A stretch of 64,000 bases of DNA. Source: Filosporella fistucella. Lineage: Eukaryota > Ascomycota > Leotiomycetes > Helotiales. The number at the start of each line of letters is the position of its first letter. Position 1 is the stretch's first letter. The stretch is from NCBI GenBank assembly GCA_030077755.1, contig JAQJZZ010000013.1, positions 1,488,001 through 1,552,000 of the forward strand, written 5' to 3'. Positions 34,507-45,848 of this stretch are shown piece after piece. The position numbers and the translations under genes are program-made. A model generated the notes under the pieces. That model made no database searches. It was given only the letters and a program-made list of their open reading frames with translations, and was not told the origin of the DNA.

Positions 34507-36492
34507 ATGGAGAAAACAGTTTTGGGAGAAAACAAGATTGAGCCGTTGCGGGAGGCAACATCTATCATGGAGGGGGAAGGTAACGAGAAGACTGTTTTAT
34601 CGAAGGATGAGTACCAGTTGGCTACATTGGGATACAAGCAGGAATTTTCCGTGGCCTGGGACTATTTGAGAATTGGTTTGTTACTCTAATTATCTATTGT
34701 CTTTTAATGCTAAATATGGGTTGCTAATGCTCTCAACAGGGCAGCTACATTTACTGTAAGTTAGCTCCTTTCATATAACTACGCCTTAACGGCAGTTTAA
34801 CTGAAGCCGATCCTAATCTGCTGAATAGTCAATGAATTTTGTTTCCGGTATTCCTGGATTATTTGGATTCGTCATGTATACCGGCGGTCCACAAGCTGCG
34901 TTCAGCAACTGGACTATGGTTGGTGGCTTGAGCTTTATCGTCAGTTTAAGCATGGCTGAAATCGCCGCGGCGTTACCGACAGCTGGAGGTATTTATTATT
35001 GGAGTTACAAGCTGGGTGGCAATGAATGGGGGTAAGTTCTCTCCTGAATGCATTCCAAGATCTCTTACGACGGCATGAACGTTGAATAGATAAGGACTAA
35101 CATTAGACGATAGGCCGTTCCTTGCATGGATGACAGGGTGGTGGAACTGGGCAGGCTGGGTACTTGCTTCCTTATACCAGCACCTACAGACACACCATTA
35201 ACATATCCACAGATCACCGTCGTCCCTGGCGTCCAACAAGGAGCGACAAACTTCCTCATCTCTGCCCTCGAAATCAAATACCCAGAAGTAGAAATCCTGC
35301 ACAAAGGCTGGTTCGCCTGGCTCTTAACCTCCATTGGCATGCTCTTCGCCATGACTCCCAATATAATCAACCAGCGCGTCCTACAGTACTATTTCCGTTT
35401 CGCAATCGTTATCTTCCACATCCTACTATTAATTTACTACATCTATTTCCCCATCCGCGCTCACCAAACAGGTGGTTTCCAACCCGCTTCAGGCGTGTTC
35501 GGCCATTTCTACAATGGCATCAATCTCGGCGAAGAAAAACAGGCTTCAGATGCTTATTGTTGGGTAATATCTATCCTGTACGGTGCCTGGGTATTTTACG
35601 GCTACGATGCTTCAGTTCATCTTGCAGAAGAAACGCAAGAAGCATCTGAAGTCGTCGCGAAAGGAATGTGGATGTCAACTCTTTCCGCATGGCTGATGTC
35701 TATCCCCACACTCATCATAATCCTCTTCTGCATCCAGGATTTTGATGCCATAATCTCCGCTTCATACGCCAATAACTGGGCTGAATACCTCGTCCAACTG
35801 CTAGGTGAGAATGGAGCTGTAGCTATTCTCGCCCTGCTGTGGATAGATTCAACATGTGCGACGGCATCTTGCTTCATGTCTGCACAACGAGTCACATATG
35901 CCATTTCCCGCGATGGAATCTTACCTGGAAGTAAATACTTTCGGCGCCTTCATCCTACATCCCATATGCCGATCCACGCCGCTTTCCTAGTCTTATTCCT
36001 CAGTGTCGCGATCACGACCGCAGTCATCGGTTCCGTAGTTGCATTCAGTGCGATTACTGCCACGGCAACCATCGCTACGAACGTCTCGTACCTCTTCCCT
36101 ATTATTGCAAGACATACAGTCGGTCGTCACTCCTTTGAACCTGCGAAGTGGAATTTAGGAAGATGGAGTGTGGGGTGTGCGATTGTTACGACATGTTATA
36201 TCTCGTTTTTGGTTATTGTGTTGTTGTTACCGCAGTTGTATCCTGTGAGCGGCGAGACTTTAAACTATGCTCCTGTGAGTATCGCCTTTGCACGTACCCT
36301 TCCGTGCGAAGTGAGTGGAAGAGAATGCTAACTTGAAAGATCATGATCGGAGCTGTGAGTCTGATCAGTCTCCTTGGATGGTGGTTTCCCAAATGGGGAG
36401 GGAGACACTGGTTTGAGGGACCGAAGAGAACGATCAGTGTAGAGGAAGTAGGTAGAGCAGTGGTTTTTGAGGGTAGTGAGGAGAAGGCTTGA
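34507..36492 (+). pseudogene. Amino-acid/GABA/choline-type APC permease, frameshifted
   Basis: Twelve-helix APC-superfamily permease of the fungal GABA/choline (Uga4/Hnm1) group, about 549 residues if intact. Exons are 34507-34675, 34740-34755, 34829-35031, 35114-35159, 35213-36274 and 36340-36492. Core marks are NFVSGIPGLFGFVMYTGGPQ, MAEIAAALPTAGGIYYW, GGNEWGPFLAWMTGWWNWAG, YGYDASVHLAEETQEA and ISRDGILP. Exon 1 starts in one frame (DEYQLATLGYKQEF), but the family's next block, RGLGLFENW, lies in another. The switch is at the T4 run 34645-34648, and one missing T explains it. Without that base, the 16-nt exon 2 and all later exons are out of frame. Either a young null allele or a homopolymer error; everything downstream is clean. 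Confidence 0.8.
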
Positions 36493-37894
36493 TGGACGAG
36501 GATTGGAGCATTCTATTCAGAATAGTATGATGAGAAGACTGATTTCAAGATAAATTGCCATCTATTCATGTACTTCTTGCCCTCTCACTCAAATATTCCA
36601 CGGATATCAGCAGCTGTCCTCATTCCACTCACGTGAATATCACGTGCCATATAGTTACCAAAACTTCTCACAATTGCAAGGTATGTTTCCTTTGATGCTA
36701 AGTATCTAGTCCCCAAATCCCTTCTCCCACACCAATTCCTCCAACTCAATATCTCAGCCCCAACCCTCTTCTCCCTCTTCCTCCAATGTCCCATCTTTCA
36801 CCACCAAAACCCACCCATCTCCATCACCATCCCATAACTCATTCCTCTTCCACAACAAAACCTACACATTTTTCCAGACACGAGACTTTCCACTGCATAA
36901 ACATCCGCCAATATGCATACTCCACTCCAGCCCAAGTCTTCATCTCAGCCATGATCTATTTTGGATTTTCCGTGGCGGATTACCCCGCACGGTGTTTCAG
37001 GAGTAGAATTTACCTTTTCTATGCCGTTGCTAGTTAGGAAGAGATGGGACACTGTACTTTAGGGGTGAGATTTCCATTTGTATTGTGCTTACTGACGGGA
37101 AATGTGAGTCAGTGGTATCTTGATGATTATTAATTCTCAATCACTGAAGACCTTAAACCTCGTCGTCACTGCTCGCAGAGTCATCCATGCATACCCAAGT
37201 ACGAAGTACAAGACATGGATCCAAGATCACAAAAACAGAAAACAAAAAAGCCTTACCCTCGCTAAATCCTACACAAGCCGTACCATGCACAAGCTTAATC
37301 CCAACCAAGCTTTCCCAGGCACCCAAATCTTCGAGATGAGCCACTTACACCATATGTCCGATAACCAACAGTGAGGCTGAGAGCTCTCCACGAAGGAACG
37401 CGGGGAATGCCGTTGCTGATTCCTCATACCATGCAACTGGATTCTTCGTGGCATGTCTTACCTATGGATTAAGGATATGCAAAGTGGTGTTGTATTGCGT
37501 GTTGGTTGTCTTGAGAGCTGGAAGCTGGTTTTAATGTGGTGGCTGATCGTGCTTCCCGTTACCGCTCGATTGGGCTACTTTTGCATAGTTCTGATATGTC
37601 GTGTCTGATTTTATTGATACGAGTGGATCTGTGATGATTGTTTTCGTCGAATTATACTTTTCTGGATGTGATCGTTTGGCTTTGCGTGCAGAAGCCATGT
37701 TCGTGATGGCTGAAGGCATCGACGACTGAGACGAGACCCAAATTCATTGGTGAGTAGAGACGGGAAGGTAACGAAGCGTGTTGTTCAAACCGTCAGTTAA
37801 GAGTCCATCGTTCCTCTCTTCGCTGGTCAAAAGTTTTCTTAAATTGAGCTCAAAATCCAGGAAATTTCCGAGTACCAAATTGTCATCTTTCAAA
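36493..37894. other. Intergenic region
   Basis: Between the permease and the Cys-rich wall protein. Short open frames (36786-37374) are proline/histidine-rich noise without motif or splice support. Confidence 0.5.
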
Positions 37895-38681
37895 ATGCTC
37901 AAAATCACTCTCGCCCTCACGTTTCTCATCCCCTCTATTCTAGCAACTCAACACGGCTATCGTGCTGAATTCAATCAGCTATTCCCTCGTCAAAGCACCT
38001 GTACCGGGACCAGAGTCGCCTGTGGAAATGGGTGCATCCCAGCTGGGACAGCATGCTGCGGTACCTACTACTGTGATGGTGGACGAGCCTGTGATACAGA
38101 CGGCCATTGTACTTGCTTAGCAGATGAGAAGAAATGTGGTACAGGATGTATTCCTGCCGCAGCCTCGTGCTGTCCGCTTGACTTGAAATACTGTGATGCG
38201 GGCAAGTTCTGTGCGCCTGTTAAAGGATTTTGCTGTAACAATGTGAGTCCATGGACAAGTATCCTAGGGTGGCATAGGAAGAGAATTTGCTGATAGCATA
38301 TAGGGCGAAGATCCAGCGACTTGTGCCGTGCGTGAAGGATTCACCATTCCTGCTGTGACTGCTACCAGCACAGTTGCTTCTTCTTCGCCGACCCAACCGT
38401 CCTCCACAAGCACAAGGTCCGCAGTGCCGACTACCAGTGCCTTTGTTCAGCCAACCACGGCATCGAGCAAATCAACAAGTATTATTGCTTCTCCGACAAC
38501 GGCTACATCCACTACCAATGCACCTAACAGTGCATCTAGCAGTGCATCTAGCAGTGCATCTAGCAGTGCTTCTAGCAGCAAAGCAACTACATCGCTAGTA
38601 GTGGTGACTGGTGGAGCGATGAGGAAGGACAGTGGAGCGGCCATGATCATGGGTGCACTTGGACTGATAGCAGTTTTGTAG
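37895..38681 (+). CDS. Cys-rich GPI-anchored wall protein
   Basis: 241-residue secreted protein; exons 37895-38242 and 38304-38681. Signal peptide about 1-17. Residues about 35-120 hold about 20 cysteines in repeated C-G-x-G-C-I-P-A-x-x-x-C-C-type modules (VACGNGCIPAGTACC, KKCGTGCIPAAASCC, KGFCCNN), a knottin-like pattern common on fungal surface proteins. A long Ser/Thr/Ala mucin stalk follows, then a GPI-type C-terminal hydrophobic tail (GAAMIMGALGLIAVL). No chitin-binding signature could be confirmed. The start was chosen at 37895 because the signal peptide begins there; upstream codons are not signal-like. Confidence 0.8.
38529..38576 (+). repeat. 12-bp coding tandem repeat, 4 copies
   Basis: AGTGCATCTAGC x3 plus one copy with a single change, in frame, encoding Ser-Ala-Ser-Ser units in the mucin stalk of the wall protein at 37895-38681. 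Copy-number variation would leave the reading frame intact. Confidence 0.92.
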
Positions 38682-38890
38682 TGGCATGTTCTAATGAGAT
38701 ATGTTTGCCGGCTCGGATAAAATGGGAGGGAGTTTAGTTGAGAATTGAAGTGATCGCGATGTAACGAGATAATATTGGAACATCGGAGGAGGCGCAGATG
38801 TGATGATATATAAAGGGATAATGAATATATGATATGTGTCGTGAGCAATGAAATCAGCACTTCTACGTTAAATTTATGTGCACCTCAGAT

Positions 38891-39404
38891 CTAGCTTGTC
38901 CCTGAGCATCCAACAAAATTGTTACCACTTGCACCAGTATGTGTAACAGCTCCAGCATATTGCCCCTTTGTATTGATGATACAACGGTCAGCTCCCGGGG
39001 CACCTGAAAGATAAACGATCAGTATTTTTGTTCTTTTCTTTCCCCTTGAAGAAGAAGGACTCGCCTCCTTGATATGCACCACTCTTGATCAGAGGGAATT
39101 CCTGATAAGGTCCTGCAACTGGAAAGCTAAATCCTTCATAGTTGTTGAATGTGTGAGGGTAAGTAGAGCCTCCAGCCTTTCCTCCTTGTGTGTAATAGCT
39201 GTAGGCAGCGTTTCTACAGGCAGTTGTAGCTGATACAGTGTACGCAACAGAGCCACAGGTTGTCGCAGATTGGCGAGCTTCGACGTCGATAGGGGAGGCG
39301 AAAGCTGATGAGATCAAGACAACGATTGGCAAGAGAGGCTAGAAATCTGATCAATGCTTGAAATGAAGGGACAACGGAAGATATACCTTAAGTGAGAGAT
39401 GCAT
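38891..39404 (-). CDS. Guanyl-specific ribonuclease (RNase T1/F1 family), secreted
   Basis: Extracellular endoribonuclease cutting single-stranded RNA after guanosine, 134-residue precursor. Exons are 39404-39387 (only six codons), 39338-39065 and 39003-38891. Signal peptide about 1-24, then a short propeptide ending near ARQSA. The mature enzyme of about 105 residues begins TTCGSVAYT. Catalytic residues are all present: Tyr and His in [13 protein letters not shown], Glu in YQEFPL, Arg in GADRCII and His in [11 protein letters not shown]. Cys pairs match the T1 fold. The second intron requires a GC donor (GAG|GCGAGT) with a normal AG acceptor; no GT donor restores the GGAPGADRC core. Confidence 0.9.
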
Positions 39405-40241
39405 CTTGACCAGGCTTTCTTCGCAAGAGATGAAATCGAATAGAGTGAGTGAGGCCGTGGATTGTAAGACTGTCGTAGAACTGCACTTTATATCCTCGAC
39501 ATTGACCTCTTTCTCTCTGCATCCTGCTACCTCAACCAATAATAGCGCTCCGTTAAGCCATATGTTCTATCTATTCAAAGTCAAGATTCGCACAATTCAA
39601 GTACACACTCCGAACAATGCTGCATAACCCAAGACCTGCGCTTTCATTCAACTGGGAAGGTACCTGTATATCGTTTCCTCAATTGAGCCTTCAAAGCTAA
39701 TATGAAACAGAATCGGCCGGCTCCGATATTTAAACACTTTCAAAATGAATTGTCCTGCTCTCATGAGTGGTCGAGAATCAACATCTCATCCCGCCGAAGT
39801 GAAGGACTGCTGCCAAGTCGATAAGGTTGCACATCACATTGAAATAAGGATTGCGGGAGAGCAAGCGATGAATGAAAGAACCAATGAATCCACCACATGG
39901 CATTTGAATGCCGGATGATATGCGTTTTTAGGGCAGGAGAATAGGAGATCAACTTGCGCTAACTGAATGGGGCAGGTGGGTTGAGGAGGGGCCAGTTCAG
40001 TACGCAAAAGAAATGCACGACAACTTCATAATGCACACTTCAAAGCAACCCAAAGATTAAAGCTTCCAAAATTGTTCTTCTTATCGGCAGTTCTCATCGA
40101 TCATTGCATCCGTGTATGTTTCATCTGAGGTTAGCACATCGAGTTCAACGCCAAGCTTTAACTTTCTCCAACCTCGCCAACCTTTGGAAAGTCGAGAAAC
40201 CATCACTTGATACTCGACAATCTATATCAACTCGACGAAAT
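39405..40241. other. Intergenic region / possible leader
   Basis: Divergent promoter between the RNase (-) and the DUF3632-like gene (+). The frame of the latter stays open upstream to an ATG at 40116, so an N-terminal extension (basic, Ser-rich, possibly mitochondrial-targeting) is possible. Confidence 0.45.
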
Positions 40242-40980
40242 ATGGGATTTGCAGAATTACTAGGTGATGAGAGATGTTCTAGCTCAGGTGCCGTTCAAGA
40301 GTTCCTCAGACCAATCACAACATCCGGAAAGCCCAAGGACAAGCTATGGGACGGATGGACCGAATTCGTCAAGATTGTATCAACAACACCACATGATCAA
40401 CAAGATAGGCTTGTAGATTTTATGATAAAATTGAGAGCAGAGCCAGCATCAGAAGGCTCACTGGACTGGAAAATACTGCCAGACTTCGGACCTGCAATGC
40501 GACATGCTTGGAATGACTGTGAGTATCTGTGGAAACTTAAAACATGTGTCGCTAATGAAGATATCAGTCGAACAGAACGAAACTTGGGTCAGCAAAAACG
40601 CTTTTTGTGCAAGACTCACTGCCCAATCAAAACAGGAAGATGTCTTTGACTTCTCTCTTTATGGTATCTGGGCACTTAGACCAGCGCTTGAGGATAAGGA
40701 TCTAGGGCAAGAGCTCGCTTCATCAACAGAGCTGCAAGCAGCAGCAGTATGGATGGTCTACGCGAGTAAAGTTCTTTGGAAAAGGTCAGTGGATGAGCAG
40801 AAGTATGATGGGAAAATGGCTAGAGAAGGAGATAGCTTGAAGGGTAAAGAATGGAGAGGCTATTCGGAGGAGAGATGGAGTGTGTGGAAAGAGAGATTTC
40901 AGAAGGCTGTTGAGAGCACAGAAGATGAAGAGACGAAGACTCTGCTTCAGGAAGCAGTTTCAAAGATGAAGCAAGTATAG
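40242..40980 (+). CDS. DUF3632-like protein
   Basis: 229-residue protein matching the pattern of the fungal DUF3632 family (function unknown). Exons 40242-40518 and 40568-40980 join as AWND|FEQNETWVSKNAFCARL. Features are WDGWTEFVKIVSTTPHDQQDRLVDFM near the start, a central W-x-x-x-N-A-F-x-A-R-L motif typical of the family, and AVWMVYASKVLWKRS. The protein is alpha-helical, without signal or membrane segment, so cytosolic. An upstream in-frame ATG at 40116 could add 42 basic residues. Confidence 0.65.
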
Positions 40981-42573
40981 AGGAAGAAGGTATTGACATA
41001 CTGATAGAAATGAAGAAAAGCAAAAGATTGCAATCCAACGCAGCCACTCTTGAACTGAAATATTGATTCAGGGGAAGTTCAATACAATGCTCTGAAGCCC
41101 AAAAAAAATTGTATCCCACACAAGAATTTTGAAAAAACGGAGCGGCACTCATCGGCGAGCCTGACACGCGACTACCTTTATATTCTCAAATAGCACTTCC
41201 GACTTCAACGCCGGCCACTCAACTCAGGTTGTTTGGTCCAACGGAAACGTTTACGGTTACCGTGGAAAACCGTGGGAGATAAAAACACCTGCTTCGAGGC
41301 ATATCAGAGCTGTTGACGAGTTCCCATATGGTGTTCACCCCTTCAATCTGTTCAATTGATCTGTTTGTTCAATTGAGCGGGTTGGAGATGTGTTTTGTCA
41401 ATTGAAACCTTTGGATTTTTTGGCTTCTTTTGGTTATTTTATTTTTTGCATTTGCAGTGCTTGATATCGCTTACTGTGGTACGTTGCCAGGTAATTGCCG
41501 AATCGGGACACCGAACTTTCAGTGGAAATGGGTCTGTGTTTGGAGATTTCCTCTTTAGGCCATTGTTTTCAAGACTTCTATGGTTTAAAAATTGTACCTA
41601 CAACTCCCTCAGCCGACACGCTTCCCGAACACGGAATCCCGTACCACGCAAACACCTTCAAGTTCACCACCGATACTGCCACATCAATGACGCCACTCCC
41701 GCTCTTCATTCCATCCACCAGGTACGACTACGTATTTCACGTAAGTTTAAATCGTATATTCTTCCTCCCAACAAAATCAAGCGGCCGCGCTGATCTCACA
41801 TCTGACAGAATACGAGGCTGTTAGTAATCACGTGTCAACTCCCCCTCTTACACTCTTGGCCCGAATACAATAATCTATTTTAAGTCAAGCTAGCTAAGAA
41901 TTCAAGCTTCTAGAAAGCAAGCAGAATGGTGAGGTAATACGATTCCTTGGCAAGTGCTGGCTGATTAGATTAAGTGAGGGAAAATGCATGACTTTGATGC
42001 GAGTATGCGGAACTTGAGGTTGTAGCACGTCAGGCGGCGGAGAGGCGAAGACGACGGGAGATCTTGGTTCGCTGATCATTAGGTGGGCTATATCTCAATG
42101 TAAGATGATGAGACATAGAGATGGTTATGATGAATGGTAACTCCGTATCTATTCTCAGCCTCTCGCGGCTTCAATTTCCGTTCTCCAAACAAGAAGAAAG
42201 TATAGTCGATCTCTTACTCTCATCTCAGCGAAACCGTCAATGGCTCTATGAATAGCATCAAAGTTGTTTGCCATATGTACAGTCATAGTTTGGTGTACAA
42301 TCTCGTGTTCTTAAGCATGTGTCCGCATCACCGCATGTTCTTGTCTTTCGTATTGTACTTCCATAGACTTGAATCTCTGTTCAGAAGTGCAAACATGTGT
42401 CGTATATCGTAGCTAGTGCCACTACTCTCAAGTATATAAGTGCATATCACTCTTTCCATTACCATTTCCATCATCCAATTCAGCATTCACATCTTCAACC
42501 TAAATCCAATTTCAAATCAGACACACTACTATTCACTTTCTTTAAATATCAAAACTCCAACACAACATCCAAA
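40981..42573. other. Intergenic region
   Basis: 1.6 kb without a supported gene. An open plus frame at 41495-41823 reads with even composition (DTLPEHGIPYHANTF) and may be a coding scrap, but no family or splice partner was found. Confidence 0.4.
42433..42440 (+). promoter_or_regulatory. TATA-like element
   Basis: TATATAAG 134 bp upstream of the ATG of the small secreted protein gene, at a plausible distance for a TATA box plus a leader of about 100 nt. Confidence 0.45.
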
Positions 42574-42990
42574 ATGAAGGCCATCATACCAGCCACCATC
42601 CTCGCTCTCTTCGCTGCCCTCTCCACCGCTGCACCAGCCGAGAAGCGCCAGTTCAAAGCTCAAATCACATTCATTGGCGCCGCAGACGCACAGTTCTCTC
42701 TTGAGGCGCCTACAGATGGATCTATTTTCCCGATCAGTAAGATTCTTCTCTCCTTTCACATGATGCTCTGAGAATACATCTTTTGTGTCGCTCATGAAGG
42801 CTGATCTCGAAATGTGCCAAATTAACATATCCCAGGCAACCCTTTGAGTATCTCTCACATCCAATCCTTGGGTGGAGCAACTTGCTCTTTCGTCGGTATT
42901 GATGGGAGCCATACCTTTGTCGTTGGTGCACAGACTGTAGATGTTGGACCACCTCAGACACAGATCTTTGGAAGTTGCCTCGCTTTTTAA
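42574..42990 (+). CDS. Small secreted protein (effector-size)
   Basis: 105-residue predicted secreted protein; exons 42574-42736 and 42836-42990. Signal peptide about 1-20 (MKAIIPATILALFAALSTAA), a Lys-Arg processing site at EKR, then a compact beta-rich domain of about 80 residues (KAQITFIGAADAQFSLEAP ... GSHTFVVGAQTVDVGPPQTQ) with two cysteines. Its size, signal and A/T-rich, TATA-bearing promoter resemble fungal small secreted proteins. No host-interaction function can be claimed. Confidence 0.8.
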
Positions 42991-43573
42991 GAAGATGGCG
43001 TTTGGATCAACATCTGAAGAAATTTTTGTCTCTTGTAGGGAGTTGTAGAGGCATTGGCATAGAAGGAGCTCTAATGCAGGGTTTGCGTGTGAAGTCGGAG
43101 CATTAATTTTATTGTTGCATAGATATGACACCTTCTTTAAATTTTAATCAAATTGTTGTTGAATTTTGTTGTTATGGTTGTATCTATCCTCGTCTTTACT
43201 CAGTAAATGTGTGCAAGCAGATAAGCATGATGTGCTAGATTTCAGTGTTGTAATAGTTAGCCACACGGAAGGAGGCGCTGTAACCACAGGCTGCCTGGCT
43301 GCCGTCCCGCTGCAACCCGCTTAATGTTAGGGGAGGGGTGCTTTAGCGAGCTTAGCCTGGAGTTTCGGTGCGCGTCGCCCGGAGGAGTGCTAAACATGGA
43401 AATATTGCCTACCAAATGGAGACAAATCCCCGAATGTGGCTTGAAAAGTCGCTCAACTTGTCTCCATTGTACCCGTAAAACCACGTCTTTCTCAACTTCA
43501 AACCTTTGATCTTGTACAGCTACTTTCACGATACAGACAAGCTGTACCTTGTGCACAGTTCAACAGCCACGAG
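42991..43573. other. Intergenic region
   Basis: 3' flank of the small secreted protein and promoter of the HET gene. Nothing else recognised. Confidence 0.5.
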
Positions 43574-45742
43574 ATGTACAAACATCGTCCACTCCAGCTG
43601 CCTCGATCAACGAGAATTATTTATTTGGACCCGCTCACCCAGAATGCTCACAGTGTCAGTTGTAAATTGATTGAGGTTTCCCTCGAGAGCAATGCCACAT
43701 ATGAGGCATTATCTTACACCTGGGATGCACAAACTCTCGATGTCCCTATCAAATGCGATGGGGAGGAAATGTTAATTACCAAGAACTGCCACGCGGCTCT
43801 ACTTCGTCTTCGAAGACCACGCATAAGTCGCGCTCTATGGTAGTTTTGCCATTCTGTTGAAACTACCCCGCTTATTGAGATAGGATTGATGCAATTTGTA
43901 TCGACCAGACTCCTGAGGCCGAAGAAGAGCGCAGCAAGCAAGTGCCTTTGATGGGAGAGGTGTATTCTAAAGCAGCAGAAGTCATAATATGGATCGGGGA
44001 ATCCACCCCAGTATCAGATCTCGCGATGAAGTTTCTCCGAGAATTTGCGGAAATGGACCAAGAAAAGCATTTTCGTGACTACAAATATAAAAGATTAATG
44101 AGAAAGCTGTATCGTGAGTATCTCCAAAATGGCTTGAAAATTGCAAATTGACATTTGGCTCTAGGTGCCGATGAAGCTGCCGAGGCTGCTGGCACGGCCA
44201 AACTTGGTATCTTTGAAGCAGTCGTTGATCGCTCATGGTTCCAAAGGATATGGACGGTGCAAGAAGTAGCGTTGGCTCGCAATAAGATCGTCTGGTGTGG
44301 TTCTCAAACAATTTCATGGCATATGCTTGTAACAGGACTTGAAAACGCTACCACTCGTCGCAATAAGGGCCGGCCCTGTAAGCAGACTTTTCGTTTATCC
44401 CTATCTTTTCGATTGGCGATGATGCAAGCTCTTGGCCTTGGGAGCAGAAATAAGCTAATTGCCTATGCATTTGTTCGCTCACAAAGTTAAAAGCTAAATA
44501 CTTGCAGGGGATAATACTGAAGGCGCATTCGCAACAGAAATAGCATGTACAGCATTCTTCGAAAACATCATCTGGAGGAGAAGATACCGGGACAAAATTG
44601 GGCAGCCTCAACCACGACCTCCAACTCTCTCTGTGGTCTTATTTGAAGCACAAAGACAGCGGACAACAAACCCCAAAGATGTTATTTATGGGATTTACAG
44701 CTTACTCGCAGAATGCGAGATCATTCTTCCGACTCCAGACTATTCCAAGTCCGTGGAGCAAATATATACTGAAACAGCCAAAGCGGCCATCCTACAAGAA
44801 AATACCCTCAATATATTCTATCAAGCTTGCAGACAAGAGAAGCTCAAGGATCTACCTTCTTGGGTGCCTGACTTCAGCGCTGATTATGGATATTACCCAC
44901 ACTGGAAACCACATATGTTCTTCAGTAGCAAGAAGTCAAAATCAAAGTTCGAATTTCTAGACTCAGATCGTCTTGCTGTACAAGGGAAGTTTCTAGGAGA
45001 GATCACCGCCCGTGCACATAGCGTTATGGGCTGGAATGAGGAAGAAGGTTTTGATTACACGGCAAACATGACAGAAGAGTCCGGATTCATAACTTGTTTT
45101 GAGCCATATGTGAAAGCTTATCGTAGCTGGTGTGAGCTCGCAGAGACGCTCAAGACGTATCCGACAGGAGACCCTGTGAGTCTGGTTCTGGCGTGCACTT
45201 TAGTTCATGACGAGCCTTTTCGAAAAGAGCCAGGGGAAGATAAGTGGGAGTCGAAAAGTTTCTCAGCAGGTTTTACAAACTGGTTCACTAATGTTGCTGC
45301 GGGTATATCTGATGAAGCAGTGACTCTAGACTTTGTTGCTGGAGTGGCTGAGAATAAATTTCTTCCGAATAAGGGGGTACTGGATAAATTCTTCAATGCT
45401 GAGGACAAGAAGAATATGGACGCTATCAAAAAGAATCTAGTGTATCAGATTATTCGCATATTGTATGCTCACGAGGAGACGCGGACTTATGATTATATTG
45501 TTCAGACAAGGTTACGGACGAGCAGGCTGGTGGTAACCTCAGACGGGTACTTGGGAACCGCGCCACCAATGACGAAAGTAGGAGACCGGATTTTTCTTGT
45601 GGCTGGATTGTCACTTCCGATGATTGTACGGCAGGAGGACGGCATAAGTAAATTGATTGGCGCGTCATACATCCATGGGATAATGGACGGGGAGAAATGG
45701 CCTGCGGATGAGAAGGATCTAGATTGGGTCACTTTGAGTTGA
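43574..45742 (+). CDS. HET-domain protein
   Basis: Heterokaryon-incompatibility-domain protein, 647 residues; exons 43574-43839, 43884-44113, 44165-44377 and 44508-45742. The three HET blocks are present in order: YEALSYTWDAQ (near 46), RALWIDAICIDQTPEAEEERSKQ (near 86) and RSWFQRIWTVQEVALA (about 195). Later text includes NPKDVIYGIYSLLAEC and LPSWVPDFSADYG, typical of this class, and a C-terminal GDRIFLVAGLSLPMIVR segment. HET domains share a TIR-like fold and take part in cell-death reactions on hyphal fusion; most copies, like this one, have no assigned partner. It sits directly at the left edge of the regulated cluster. Confidence 0.88.
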
Positions 45743-45848
45743 TACAATGTGGCCGTCTCTACTTTTTGAAGCTCTTTTTTCAGTATATACTGTGCCCACT
45801 GCATTCGTAAATAAGAATGCGGACTCCATGTATGGGGGTCCACTCGAT

